64,000 bases of DNA. It comes from JANPLG01 sp964609085 (GTDB lineage Bacteria; Armatimonadota; SYMT01). How positions within the stretch are numbered: position 1 is the stretch's first letter; the number at the start of each line of letters is the position of its first letter. Positions 16,587-25,676 of this stretch are shown piece by piece. Both the position numbers and the translations under genes were made by a program. Where the stretch lies: NCBI GenBank assembly GCA_964609085.1, contig CAZSRZ010000010.1:1-64000 (forward strand). Direction: 5' to 3'. The notes beneath the pieces are model-generated. The model did not search any database and was not told the origin of the DNA. It saw only the letters and a program-made list of their open reading frames with translations.

Positions 16587-19124
16587 ATGAACGAACGGGC
16601 TGAGGCGGGCCGCCCAATGCCCCGGTTCGCCGCCTCCAGCGGGTGGGTCCCCGCACTCCTCTTCGCCTTCACCGCCGCCTTACTGCTCGCCCCGGCCCTG
16701 TTCACTGGCCGAGCCCTGTTGCCAGCCTGGCCCCTGAGTCATATGGCCCCGTGGGACGCCGTCGCGCCCGCAGGGGCTGCGACAAGCTCGGCCGGCCCGG
16801 CTCCGCAGTGGAACGTGCTGCAATGGGACGGGATGGCCGAGTTCTACCCCTGGCGGGCGTACACGGTCGAGTCGCTGATGGGCGGGCGGATCCCCCTATG
16901 GAACGATCGAGTGCTCTGCGGCACTCCGTTCCTCGCTAACTCGCAATCGGCCCCGCTCTACCCGCTGCACTGGCTGCTCATGCTGCCCTGCGGCCCGCTG
17001 GCGGTGCGAATGGTCTGGCTGGCCTGGCTGCACCTGATGCTGGCGGGGCTCTTTTCCCACCGGCTTGGTCGCTCGCTGGGGCTGAACTCGGCGCCTGCGG
17101 CCGCTGTTGGCGTCGCCTTCCAGTTTTCCGGGTTCGCCGTGACCTGGCTGGAGTTGCCCAGCTTCATCACCGTGGGTTGCTGGATGCCGCTCTTCCTGGC
17201 GCTGCTGCGGGAAGGCGTTGCGGAGCCTGCGCCGCGCCGTTGGGCGGCTGCCAGCGCCGCCGGGGGGATGATGCTGCTGGGCGGGCACCTGCAGATTGCC
17301 CTGTACGGCGTTCTGGCCGGAGCGGTGTTCTGGGGGATGGAGTCCTTCGTCGCTCTGAAAGGCAAGGATCGCGCTCAGCGGGTCCTGCCCACCTTGCTTG
17401 CGGGAGCCGTTCCCCTGGGCCTCGCCCTGATGATCGCCGCACCGCAACTCCTGCCGTCGATGGAGCTCAGTCGCATGTCTCACCGGGTGGGGACGGCGAC
17501 GACCGAAGGCTACGCCGGCTATCTGGCGATGGCCCTTCCCTCATGGCACTGGGTTACGCTGTTGCTGCCCGATTACTACGGCCTACCGCTGCGCGGGGAT
17601 TATCTCGGCTTCTGGAGGTACGGCGCCCCCAACACTATGGAGTACGCCGGACATGTGACCACTGCCGCCCTTCCGTTGGTGCTGGTCGGTCTGGTGGTCG
17701 GCCTCAGATCCTCCGGGGCGCGTCTGGCCATCGCGATCGGCATGCTGGGACTACTGCTTGCAGCCGGGACGCCACTCTGCGCGCTGTTTTACTTCCACCT
17801 TCCCGGTTTCGCACAATCCGGTTCCCCAGCCCGCGCGCTGGTGTTGGTCTGTCTGGCCCAATCGCTCCTGGTTGGGTTTGGAGCGGCGCGGGTCGGTGAG
17901 GCGGTGGGCCGCGACCCCGGGCGGGCTGTACGGGATCTGGGCGGGGCGCTGTTGGCGGCGGCCGGCCTGCTGACTGCCGCCGTCCTTCTGGCAAAGGCGC
18001 GGATCCCGGTCGCCGGCGCGGACGCCGCTGGACCGGCCGCCATCCGTCAGGGCGGTGGGCTCCTGGCTGTGATGGGCTGCGCACTGCTCGGAGTGCTCTG
18101 GTTCGGCCGGCGGCTGCCGCCGCCGATATGGCAATCCCGACTTGCCGCAGTCCTCACACTGGTTCTGGTGCTCGGAGGTTGGGCGCAGTCGCGCGACATG
18201 AACCCGACGGCGGCCGCAGCGGACATCTATCCCTCGACGCCCGAAACGGACCGGCTATCGACGGAACCGGCGCGGGTTGCGACCGTGAATCGTCGATGGA
18301 GTCTGGTGGAGACCCCGCCGGCCATTCTGCCGCCCAATGCCTCCATGGTCTACGGCTGGCGAGAGGTGCAGGGTTACGACTCGCTCATGCTCGGCTCGAC
18401 CCATCGGTTCTTCGACCTGATGTTTCCGGAGTTGCCCGGCGGTGCCAGCCCGCCGGAGAACGGCAACGTCGTCTTCGTGAAGCACCCGAGGCACCGGCTG
18501 CTGGCACTCACCGCTGTCGGGGTGGTCGCCTCTCGGGATCCCGTCGTCGCGGTCGAAACTCAGCCTCTCGGCGGAGCACAGTCCAGCGAGCTCTTTCGCT
18601 ATCAGGGTCTGCCGGAAGCATTCACCTGCGACTGGGTGGTTGCCGATGACGCCGCGGCCTTCGACCTGCTGAACGCCGCCGACTCGCACCGGGAGCTGAT
18701 GCGGCGGATGACGCTGTCGCCCGGAAGCAGCCCTCCGACCCCAGCGGGTCGGGTCGGAGCGGGGACCGCTGTCCTGTCGCGCCGGGCACCGGGGATGATC
18801 GACGCGCGCACCTCCGTCCGCACCGGCCCCGCGATGCTCTTCATCTCCGAGGGGTTCGCCCCGGGCTGGCGTGCGACGGTCGAGGCCGCAGGAGAGAGCC
18901 GTCGCGAACGCGTCCACCGAGCCGACATTGCCTTCCAGGGAGTCCTAGTGCCCCAGGGAGAGGCCGTCGTCCGCCTCCGCTACGAACCGGCGTCGTTTCG
19001 CCTGGGGTGCTTCCTGATGCTGGTCGGGCTGCTCGTCCTGGCGGCGGTGGCCGTCGCCGGACAAACTGGGAAGAGTTACCCCGAGGTCGGCCTGAGGTCC
19101 TGGACGAACTCCACCACCGGCTGA
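16587..19124 (+). CDS. YfhO-like large membrane glycosyltransferase (GT-C type)
   Basis: 845 residues with a dozen or more hydrophobic helices. The first loop has NVLQWDGMAEFYPWRAYTV and GGRIPLWNDRVLCGTPFLAN, the motif seen in YfhO-type GT-C proteins (D..F.P........G..PLWN....G.P). The C-terminal soluble part (MLFISEGFAPGWRATVEAAG, then a closing helix) is also typical. YfhO proteins glycosylate teichoic acids or other surface polymers using polyprenyl-phosphate donors. Its 3' end overlaps the convergent trpA 3' end by 49 bases. Confidence 0.85.
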   Translation: MNERAEAGRPMPRFAASSGWVPALLFAFTAALLLAPALFTGRALLPAWPLSHMAPWDAVAPAGAATSSAGPAPQWNVLQWDGMAEFYPWRAYTVESLMGGRIPLWNDRVLCGTPFLANSQSAPLYPLHWLLMLPCGPLAVRMVWLAWLHLMLAGLFSHRLGRSLGLNSAPAAAVGVAFQFSGFAVTWLELPSFITVGCWMPLFLALLREGVAEPAPRRWAAASAAGGMMLLGGHLQIALYGVLAGAVFWGMESFVALKGKDRAQRVLPTLLAGAVPLGLALMIAAPQLLPSMELSRMSHRVGTATTEGYAGYLAMALPSWHWVTLLLPDYYGLPLRGDYLGFWRYGAPNTMEYAGHVTTAALPLVLVGLVVGLRSSGARLAIAIGMLGLLLAAGTPLCALFYFHLPGFAQSGSPARALVLVCLAQSLLVGFGAARVGEAVGRDPGRAVRDLGGALLAAAGLLTAAVLLAKARIPVAGADAAGPAAIRQGGGLLAVMGCALLGVLWFGRRLPPPIWQSRLAAVLTLVLVLGGWAQSRDMNPTAAAADIYPSTPETDRLSTEPARVATVNRRWSLVETPPAILPPNASMVYGWREVQGYDSLMLGSTHRFFDLMFPELPGGASPPENGNVVFVKHPRHRLLALTAVGVVASRDPVVAVETQPLGGAQSSELFRYQGLPEAFTCDWVVADDAAAFDLLNAADSHRELMRRMTLSPGSSPPTPAGRVGAGTAVLSRRAPGMIDARTSVRTGPAMLFISEGFAPGWRATVEAAGESRRERVHRADIAFQGVLVPQGEAVVRLRYEPASFRLGCFLMLVGLLVLAAVAVAGQTGKSYPEVGLRSWTNSTTG

Positions 19125-19864
19125 ACGCACTCCACCCCGTGCCGGGCGATCAGGTTCACCACGGCGCTGCCGACGACCGCTGCGTCTGCGGAGCGTCCGA
19201 CCTGGCGCACATGGTCCGCGGTGCTGACCCCGAAGCCGACGGCGATGGGCTGGTCGGTCTGGCGGCGGATCCGGCCGAGCAAGGAATGCAACTCAACAGG
19301 GAGTTCCGACTGAACCCCGGTCACGCCGGTTCGGGAAACGCAGTAGACGAAGCCGGTTGCCTGGGAGGCACCGATGGCGATCCGCTCTTCGGTGCTGGTG
19401 GGGGCGAGCAGAAAGATGGTGTCGAGACCGGCGTCAGCGGCGGCTGCCTTCCACTCCCCCGCCTCCTCGGGTGGGAGGTCGGTGATCAGCATCCCATCGA
19501 CGCCTGCGGCTGCGGCCGAGTGCGCGACTCCGTCCTGGCCGGCACGGAAGATGGGGTTGTAATAGGTCATGAGCAGGATCGGGATTTGAGTCTCATGGCG
19601 CAGATCCCGCACCAACTCCAGGATGGCGTCGAGGGTAACCCCGCCCGCCAGCGCCCGCTCATTGGCGGCCTGGATGCTGACGCCATCCGCCAGGGGATCG
19701 GTAAACGGTACGCCGAGTTCGATCACGTCGACCCCGGCGCGGTCGAGCTCGATGACGAGTCGACGGGTGGTGCGCAGGTCCGGATCACCGGCCATGATGT
19801 AGACGACAAGGCCGGTGCGGCTGGCAGCCCGGAGGGAGGCAAAGCGCTGACTGATGCGGCTCAT
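19076..19864 (-). CDS. trpA: Tryptophan synthase alpha chain
   Basis: Cleaves indole-3-glycerol phosphate to indole, which is channelled to TrpB. 262 residues. The catalytic Glu and Asp are at positions 49 and 60 (VIELGVPFTDPLADGVSIQA), the same numbering as the well-studied enterobacterial enzyme. The phosphate-binding GFGVS and AAVVGSAVV are present. Its ATG overlaps the trpB stop by four bases. The 3' end is antisense to the last 49 bases of the yfhO-like gene. Confidence 0.97.
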   Translation of the reverse strand: MSRISQRFASLRAASRTGLVVYIMAGDPDLRTTRRLVIELDRAGVDVIELGVPFTDPLADGVSIQAANERALAGGVTLDAILELVRDLRHETQIPILLMTYYNPIFRAGQDGVAHSAAAAGVDGMLITDLPPEEAGEWKAAAADAGLDTIFLLAPTSTEERIAIGASQATGFVYCVSRTGVTGVQSELPVELHSLLGRIRRQTDQPIAVGFGVSTADHVRQVGRSADAAVVGSAVVNLIARHGVECVQPVVEFVQDLRPTSG

Positions 19865-21084
19865 GCGGGGTGCACCGTCGCCGCTTCCGCGCGATCCAGG
19901 ATGCGCTGCACCTGCTCCACGTCCTTATCGCCCCGACCCGATAGGTTGATCAGGAGAACGGCCCCCGGACCCAGACTTGCAGCGATCTTTGCCGCATGGG
20001 CCACGGCATGTGCGGACTCTAGCGCTGGGATGATCCCTTCCGTGCGGCAGAGCAACTGGAAAGCCTCCATCGCCTCAGCATCGGTGATGGCCACGTACTC
20101 GGCCCGACCGGATTCTTTCAGATAGCTGTGCTCGGGGCCCACGCCGGGATAGTCGAGGCCCGCGCTGACTGAGTGCGTGGCGAGCACCTGCCCGCGCTCG
20201 TCCTGGAGCAGGTAGCTCCGGGCACCATGGAGCACTCCGAGGGAACCGGCCACCAGGGTCGCCGCATGCATGCCGGGTGTCAGTCCGGTACCGGCCGCCT
20301 CCACCCCGATGAGGCGCACGGCTGCGTCGTCTCGGAACGGGCTGAACATGCCGATGGCATTACTGCCGCCGCCCACGCACGCCACGACGACATCCGGTAG
20401 CCGGCCGATGCTGGCCAGCATCTGGGCTCTTGCCTCACGGCCAATGATGGACTGGAAGTCGCGGACCAGCATGGGGTAGGGATGCGCCCCCGCAGCGCTG
20501 CCGATGACGTAATGCGTGGTGCGGACGTTGGTCACCCAGTCGCGAAACGCCTCGTTCATGGCATCCTTCAGGGTGCGGCTGCCGCTTTCCACACTGTGCA
20601 CGGTCGCCCCCAGCAGGCGCATTCGGAAGACGTTGAGGCGCTGCCGTTCGATATCCTCGCTGCCCATGTAGACCACGCACTCCAGGCCGAACAGGGCGCA
20701 CGCGGTGGCCGTGGCCACACCGTGCTGCCCAGCGCCGGTCTCCGCGATGATCCGAGGCTTCCCCATCCGTCGAGCCAGCAGCACCTGGCCGATGGCGTTG
20801 TTGATCTTGTGGGCACCGGTGTGGTTCAGATCCTCGCGCTTGAGGAAAATGCGAGCCCCGCCGGCGTGCTCCGTCAGCCGGGAGGCGTAGGTGAGCGGCG
20901 TGGGCCTGCCGACGTAGTCGCGCAGGATGGCCGCAAGTTCCCCCTGGAAGGCCGGATCGTCGCGAGCGGCCAAGTACTCCTGAGTCAATTCCTCGAGCGC
21001 CGGCATGAGCGTTTCCGGCACGAATCGGCCCCCGAACCGCCCGAAGCGGCCACGTTCGTCCGGCAGGGCGGGACTGGTCGTCAC
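19861..21084 (-). CDS. trpB: Tryptophan synthase beta chain
   Basis: PLP enzyme that joins indole and serine to tryptophan. 407 residues, the TrpB1 length. The PLP lysine is K93 in NHTGAHKINNAIGQ. The phosphate-binding loop GGGSNAIGMF and the alpha-beta contact region (ETGAGQHGVATATACALFG) are present. It overlaps trpA by four bases downstream and the GntR regulator by four bases upstream, so the three genes form a tightly coupled operon. Confidence 0.97.
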   Translation of the reverse strand: MTTSPALPDERGRFGRFGGRFVPETLMPALEELTQEYLAARDDPAFQGELAAILRDYVGRPTPLTYASRLTEHAGGARIFLKREDLNHTGAHKINNAIGQVLLARRMGKPRIIAETGAGQHGVATATACALFGLECVVYMGSEDIERQRLNVFRMRLLGATVHSVESGSRTLKDAMNEAFRDWVTNVRTTHYVIGSAAGAHPYPMLVRDFQSIIGREARAQMLASIGRLPDVVVACVGGGSNAIGMFSPFRDDAAVRLIGVEAAGTGLTPGMHAATLVAGSLGVLHGARSYLLQDERGQVLATHSVSAGLDYPGVGPEHSYLKESGRAEYVAITDAEAMEAFQLLCRTEGIIPALESAHAVAHAAKIAASLGPGAVLLINLSGRGDKDVEQVQRILDRAEAATVHPA

Positions 21085-21899
21085 TGCGATTCCTCATCTC
21101 TGCGGTCGCCCCCGGTCTGCCCCGAGGTTGGGGCGCGGAGGAGGATCTCACACTCTGCGGAAGTCCCGGAGGCGCTGCGGCGCAGGTGCAGCCGCAGCCT
21201 TTCTGCGAGAAAGAATGCCTCGTCGAACAGAAGCGGCCGACCGGCGGCGTCCCGCGTGAGGCGCAGGCTTTTCCACCCGCAGCCCGTCCCCCCGAGCAGC
21301 TCAGCGACGCCGTCCGGCAGCAGCGCGGCGTGGAAGGTCTCCTCGGCCGAAAAGGCCGTGCGGCCGGTCGCCGCAGCGATGTGGGTGTATAGCGATGCAT
21401 CTGCCGGACAATCCAGCAGGGCGGCCCGCAGGTCGGGCCCCGCGTAGCTGTATTGCAGTGCCACGGGGAGCCCGTCGACGAGTCGCAGTCGGGAGATTGC
21501 TGCCAGCTCGGTACCCGCGGAGAGGCCGAGCGCCACAGCCGCTTCTGAGTGGCGCACCCGCGCGGAGCGGGCGCAAAGCCTCGTCTCGAGCAGTAGGCCC
21601 TGCTCCCCCAGTTGTGCCTGGAAACTGGGGAGGAGGTCGAACTGCCGGACCCGATCGGCGACGAACGTGCCCACGCCGTGGGTGATCTCGATGAGGCCTT
21701 CAGCGGCGAGGTCACTCAGTGCGCGGCGAACGGTCACCGCCGTCACCCCATGCCGCCGGGCCAGCTCTCCCATGGAAGGGAGCTGCTGGCCGGGAATCAA
21801 CTCGCCGCCGGCAATGGCCTGGCGCAGTTCGATGGTGATCTGCGCGGAGCCCGGCCGCCGGGTCGGCATTGGGTGGGGTTTGGGAAGAGATGCAGACAT
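21081..21899 (-). CDS. GntR/HutC-family transcription regulator with UTRA domain
   Basis: 272 residues. The N-terminal winged helix (MGELARRHGVTAVTVRRALS, about residues 43-62) is GntR type. Residues 95-265 match the UTRA ligand-binding fold of the HutC subfamily, which senses small metabolites. It is the first gene of gntR-trpB-trpA, overlapping trpB by four bases, so it probably autoregulates and controls tryptophan synthase. This is not one of the usual trp control systems (TrpR, TRAP, T-box). A strong promoter with repeats lies directly before its ATG, which has no SD. Confidence 0.85.
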   Translation of the reverse strand: MSASLPKPHPMPTRRPGSAQITIELRQAIAGGELIPGQQLPSMGELARRHGVTAVTVRRALSDLAAEGLIEITHGVGTFVADRVRQFDLLPSFQAQLGEQGLLLETRLCARSARVRHSEAAVALGLSAGTELAAISRLRLVDGLPVALQYSYAGPDLRAALLDCPADASLYTHIAAATGRTAFSAEETFHAALLPDGVAELLGGTGCGWKSLRLTRDAAGRPLLFDEAFFLAERLRLHLRRSASGTSAECEILLRAPTSGQTGGDRRDEESQ

Positions 21900-21901
21900 C
21901 T

Positions 21902-21940
21902 AGATAACTAAAAGATAGCCGAATACTGCGGCGTCGTCAA
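21902..21940 (-). promoter_or_regulatory. Promoter and candidate operator of gntR-trpB-trpA
   Basis: On the minus strand TTGACG (21940-21935) and TATCTT (21917-21912) are separated by exactly 17 bases, a textbook sigma-70 promoter. The -10 is followed by a second TATCT (21906-21902), making two TATCT repeats one helical turn (11 bases) apart over the -10 and transcription start. A start about 7 bases past the -10 leaves a leader of only about 6 bases before the ATG at 21899, with no room for an SD. This suggests a leaderless or near-leaderless transcript repressed by GntR bound at the repeats. Confidence 0.65.
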
Positions 21941-22025
21941 CATCCCGACGCGGATCAGTGGGTCTACAGTCTGGGGTCATGCAGCCGTACTTGCCCCTGG
22001 TGAAACTGGTCACCCGAAGCGGTGG

Positions 22026-22649
22026 CTACGAGGCGCCGGCTGCTCGGACCGCGGCGACGAACCGCCGCATGGCCTCGTGGTCCTTTCGACCCGGGTGGGC
22101 CTCCACGCCGCTGGATACGTCGACGCCGTAGGGCTCAAAGCGGCGGACACAGTCCGCCACGTTCTCCGGTGTCAGGCCACCGGCGATGATCAGGGGCGTG
22201 CAGAGTTCCTGCGCGTGGGTGATGAGCGACCAGTCAAAGGACTTCCCCGTGCCGCCCGCGATGCCCGGGACGTGGGCATCCAGCAGCAGGGCCGCCGCCG
22301 TGCCTCGATAGACGGCCGCACGCTGGATGTCGGCGGCTTCGGACACACGGATCGCCTTGATGGCCCGACGGGAGCAGCGGGCGATCTGCTGCGGCGTCTC
22401 CGCGCCGTGGAACTGGATGACGTCGATCGGGCAGCGGTCGAGAATTGGCGCGGGATCTTGATCGACGACCAGGCCAACGGTTGTGACAAACGGGGGCAGC
22501 CCGGCGATGATCGCCGCCGCCGCTTCCGGAGTAACGCGCCGTGGGCTAGGCGCGAACACAAATCCCAGGGCGTCGGCACCGGCGTCGACCGCCGCCAGGG
22601 CGTCTTCCAGGCTTGTGATGCCGCAGATCTTGACGCGGAGGGTCCTCAC
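22026..22649 (-). CDS. trpF: Phosphoribosylanthranilate isomerase
   Basis: Tryptophan pathway TIM-barrel isomerase. 207 residues from a GTG that overlaps the previous stop by four bases (GTGA). Motifs: VKICGITSLEDALAAVDAGA with the catalytic Cys, GLVVDQDPAPI, VIQFHGAETP (HG), LLLDAHVPG with the catalytic Asp, IIAGGLTPENV and the C-terminal GVDVSSGVEAHPGRKD. The frame stays open far upstream, but that part is shadow of the YqgF-like gene. It is translationally coupled to a nuclease gene rather than to the nearby trpB-trpA. Confidence 0.95.
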   Translation of the reverse strand: MRTLRVKICGITSLEDALAAVDAGADALGFVFAPSPRRVTPEAAAAIIAGLPPFVTTVGLVVDQDPAPILDRCPIDVIQFHGAETPQQIARCSRRAIKAIRVSEAADIQRAAVYRGTAAALLLDAHVPGIAGGTGKSFDWSLITHAQELCTPLIIAGGLTPENVADCVRRFEPYGVDVSSGVEAHPGRKDHEAMRRFVAAVRAAGAS

Positions 22650-23068
22650 TCGGTTGGTTCCTGATCCGGATCGATGGCCTTGAGGTAATCCTCGGCGATC
22701 AATACCGCCGCATAGTCGTCGACCGGCACGGGCGGGGTCAGGAGTGGGCGAAAGAGGGCCCGCCAGCCGCGGGGCGGGTTCTCGACGAAGTAACGCACAC
22801 GCGCCCGTTCTGTGGTGTGCCGTTCGGCCACCACCTCCAGAGGCACCGGCAGCATCCCCAGCCCGGCCTGTACCCGGCGGGCAGTGGTGCCGTCGCCGAG
22901 CACCACGACGCTGGGGCGATGGGCCGAGAGCCATTGCCGCACCACTGCGGGGATCGTCTCCGTCGGAACCACACCCAGGGCGAGGATGCCGTCTTCGGCA
23001 TCGACCACCGCGAGGCCGCACTTGACTCGGCCGGGATCGATGGCGAGAACCCGCAGTCGTCTCTTCAA
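22646..23068 (-). CDS. YqgF/RuvX-like RNase H-fold nuclease
   Basis: 140 residues. The N-terminal RVLAIDPGRVKCGLAVVD carries the first catalytic Asp of the RNase H/YqgF fold, and the C-terminal VDDYAAVLIAEDYLKAI supplies the last acidic residues. VVVLGDGT is in the middle strand. YqgF/RuvX proteins process pre-16S rRNA ends; a Holliday-junction role has also been proposed. The sequence looks closer to the divergent YqgF paralogue found next to DUF3084 genes than to canonical RuvX. It is followed at once by trpF and preceded by DUF3084. Confidence 0.8.
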   Translation of the reverse strand: MKRRLRVLAIDPGRVKCGLAVVDAEDGILALGVVPTETIPAVVRQWLSAHRPSVVVLGDGTTARRVQAGLGMLPVPLEVVAERHTTERARVRYFVENPPRGWRALFRPLLTPPVPVDDYAAVLIAEDYLKAIDPDQEPTE

Positions 23069-23071
23069 ACG

Positions 23072-24301
23072 TCAGGGTCCTGTGGCGGCGACAGGCATGG
23101 GGACGATTTCCATCTCGACCTCGGCGGGTCCGCTCCGGAATGTGTCCCGACTCACCCGCGCGACCACGGTGACGGGTCGATTGATCTCCTTGATGCGCCG
23201 GGTGGTCTCGTAGAGTGCCAGCATCTTGCGGGTGGTGAGTGCCTCGTCAGGATTGGCCAGGCTGATGGGTGCGGTCGCCAGACGCCGCTGCACCCCATCC
23301 AGGAGCACATTCACCAGTTCTCCGATGATGTACTCCTCCGTCCCCCGGCCATCGACTCCGGCGCGGAAGAGTTCGCTGCCCTTCTTCAGCACAAGGGCGT
23401 CGCCGTAGACGTCTAGACGACCGAGCACGGGTTTCCCACTCAAGACGTTCACGCCGGCGACGACGCGGATGACCAGCTTCTGGTCCTTGAAGTTCAGCGC
23501 ACGCCGTGCCGTCCACGCGATCATCGCCTCGTCGGTCAGCGGTCCGCGGTAGTTGGTGTCGGGCGTCAGGTCAAGCCGGGGCGCCTGGGGGGTGCGGCGC
23601 ACGATCTGGCGTGCCCCACCGATCACGGTGCGGATCGCGCGGACCAAGTCCTGATAACCGGGGTTGGGGAACATCACCTGCGAGTGGATCGGCTGGTCGC
23701 GGCGGTAGACATACGTGCCGCGCTGGTACTCGCGCTGCTCTGAGCGGTAGCGGTCGATGATCTGGGTCAGTCGTTGCTTCTGGCTGTTCAGCAGTGCGGC
23801 CTCCGTGCGGAGGCGGGCCAGATCGGCCCGCTGCGCCGTGTTGCCTTTCTGCAGCTCAGCATTACTCGCGAGTAGCTCAGTGTTGGAACGCTGAAGCAGC
23901 GCGCTTTTCTTTCGAAGTTCGTCGTTCACGCCGGTCAGCCGCCGGTTCTCTCCGGCAACCTGGGCGTTCTGGTTGGAGAGCCGCACGTTTTCGCCGGTCA
24001 GGCGCTCCGCTTCGGCCCGCCGGAGCTGGTTCTGGCGCTCCAGGGTGCGGTTCTCGCGCACCAGGCGCTCGCCGCGCGTGACGATCTGCCGGAAGCCGGG
24101 GACCACCAGCACCGCACTGGCGAAAGTGAGGCCAGCGATGATCACGCCCGTCGTGATCGTGAGCAGGATAGCGGTGTGCTTCGGCCGGAGGCCGAAGACA
24201 CTTAGGCGCTTCTTCCCGAGTCGACGCCCAAGGAGATCGCCGATGTAGGCGATGGCGCCGCAGAGAACCAGCAGTGCCAGGATCAGCAGAGCGGTGAGCA
24301 T
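23072..24301 (-). CDS. DUF3084 membrane-anchored coiled-coil protein
   Basis: 409 residues. Two N-terminal helices flank GDLLGRRLGKKRLSVFGLRP and KHTAILLTITTGVIIAG, the hallmark of DUF3084. A long coiled coil follows (about residues 75-170) rich in repeated N/E/L heptads (ENRTLERQNQ, ENVRLSNQNAQ, ENRRLTGVNDELR, SNTELLASNAELQ). A periplasmic alpha/beta domain completes it. The topology suggests an envelope structural or tethering protein. It sits three bases from the YqgF-like gene and 84 bases from the LptF-type permease, a cluster that points to envelope biogenesis. The molecular role is not known. Confidence 0.88.
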   Translation of the reverse strand: MLTALLILALLVLCGAIAYIGDLLGRRLGKKRLSVFGLRPKHTAILLTITTGVIIAGLTFASAVLVVPGFRQIVTRGERLVRENRTLERQNQLRRAEAERLTGENVRLSNQNAQVAGENRRLTGVNDELRKKSALLQRSNTELLASNAELQKGNTAQRADLARLRTEAALLNSQKQRLTQIIDRYRSEQREYQRGTYVYRRDQPIHSQVMFPNPGYQDLVRAIRTVIGGARQIVRRTPQAPRLDLTPDTNYRGPLTDEAMIAWTARRALNFKDQKLVIRVVAGVNVLSGKPVLGRLDVYGDALVLKKGSELFRAGVDGRGTEEYIIGELVNVLLDGVQRRLATAPISLANPDEALTTRKMLALYETTRRIKEINRPVTVVARVSRDTFRSGPAEVEMEIVPMPVAATGP

Positions 24302-24385
24302 AGGTTACCGACTACCGGGGGCGACGCTGCGACGGTGGTCCATCCATTATAGACGCCGCGATGTGATCTCCAGGCCTCCCCGAAA

Positions 24386-25645
24386 TCAGCGTGTGGCGCG
24401 CCAGGTCAGAATGGCTCCGGCCACAAGGCTCACGATGTTGCAGCCCCAGGCGGCGACAGTCGGGGAGAGACGCCCATTCTCACCGAGCACGCCGAGGAAG
24501 CTCATGCCGATGTAGTAGAGGATGATGACGATGAGGCTCAGCCCGACGCCGATCGCGGCCGGTGACCGCTGTCGCCGGATGCCGAGCGGAGCACCGATCA
24601 GCGCGAAGATCACCGACGCGAAGGGGATCGCCAGCTTGCGCTCCAGTCCGACCTCCAGCTCTCGGATGATCCGACCACGAACCCGGTCGTTGCGAAGACG
24701 ATCAATGTAGCTCTTGAGCTCCCGGTAGCTCATCTCGTCCGCATCCTTCTGGTCTTTCTTGGCCTCCTCGGGCGACTTTTTCAGCACCAGGTCGATGTCG
24801 TCGCCCTGCCAGCGCATCCGCTTTCCCTCGATCTTCTCAAAGCGGAACTGCGTGTCGGCGTTGAAGAAGCGCCATCGTTGCTTCCCGAGCCACTCCGCGC
24901 GCTCTGACTGGACGATGGTGGTCCAATCTCCGGCATCGTCGTACTCGATGTAGGTCACGTCGCGGAGGGTGGCCGGCCGGTTGCCTTCCTCAGGGGTAAA
25001 CCGTTTGGCCACGACGAGGCGCCGCAGGATTTTCCCCTCCATGTCCTGGATCACGAACGCCTTCGTCTCTGCCAGGTCGGCGGAGAGACGGTCTTGAAGC
25101 TGCGCCTTCAGTCGATCCTCCAGGTAGTGCAGGCGCTGCCCGGCGGGCGGGATGACGTATTCATTGATGGCCAGCCCGACGAAGCTCAGGATCAGCCCCA
25201 TCCAGAAGGCGATGGCGAGAGGTCGAAAGTTCGAGATCCCACCGGCCTGCGTGGCGATCAGTTCGCTCTCGCCCGACAGCCTCCCGAAGGCTTGCAAGCC
25301 GGAGAGCAGGACCGCCATCGGCAGGCAGTAGACACTGGAGAGAATGACGCGAAGGTAGAGCAATTCGGCGACAGTGTTCGGGTCCGCCCCTCGCGAGAGG
25401 AACTGGGCCAATTTGAAGAGGTTCATCGTGAACACAAACAGGATGATGAACATCGTCCAGCCGAAGAGGAGCGGACTCAGGAGTTCCCCCAGCACGTAGC
25501 GGTCGACCAGCCGCGGCAGGAGCAGCCGCGTCACCGTGCGCGGGAGCCAGGTCACGACGTCGTACAGCCCGACGGGCTGGCGGGCAGAACGGGGCTTTTC
25601 CGTGCCGCGCGTGGAGGTCGCGGCGTCCTGTTGGCTCCTGTTCAT
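24386..25645 (-). CDS. LptF/LptG (YjgP/YjgQ) family LPS export permease
   Basis: 419 residues. It begins LVDRYVLGELLSPLLFGWTM, the family N-terminal helix, has three more helices by residue 180, a periplasmic beta-jellyroll region in the middle (about 190-300), and C-terminal helices (LAIPFASVIFALIGAPLGIR, then two more). In LptB2FG the permeases extract lipopolysaccharide from the inner membrane and hand it to LptC. Only one permease gene is present here, so the complex may be a homodimer or use a second copy elsewhere, as in Cyanobacteria. The ATPase gene lies 31 bases upstream. Confidence 0.9.
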   Translation of the reverse strand: MNRSQQDAATSTRGTEKPRSARQPVGLYDVVTWLPRTVTRLLLPRLVDRYVLGELLSPLLFGWTMFIILFVFTMNLFKLAQFLSRGADPNTVAELLYLRVILSSVYCLPMAVLLSGLQAFGRLSGESELIATQAGGISNFRPLAIAFWMGLILSFVGLAINEYVIPPAGQRLHYLEDRLKAQLQDRLSADLAETKAFVIQDMEGKILRRLVVAKRFTPEEGNRPATLRDVTYIEYDDAGDWTTIVQSERAEWLGKQRWRFFNADTQFRFEKIEGKRMRWQGDDIDLVLKKSPEEAKKDQKDADEMSYRELKSYIDRLRNDRVRGRIIRELEVGLERKLAIPFASVIFALIGAPLGIRRQRSPAAIGVGLSLIVIILYYIGMSFLGVLGENGRLSPTVAAWGCNIVSLVAGAILTWRATR

Positions 25646-25676
25646 TAGCCGTCCCTGGCCCCAACTTCTCGCGGGG

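Noticed and set aside
20435..21715. A 426-codon minus-strand open frame across trpB and the GntR gene
   Set aside because: It is out of frame with trpB and gntR, which both carry full family motifs. Its translation is Arg/Pro/Ser-rich with no domains, typical of a GC-rich shadow.
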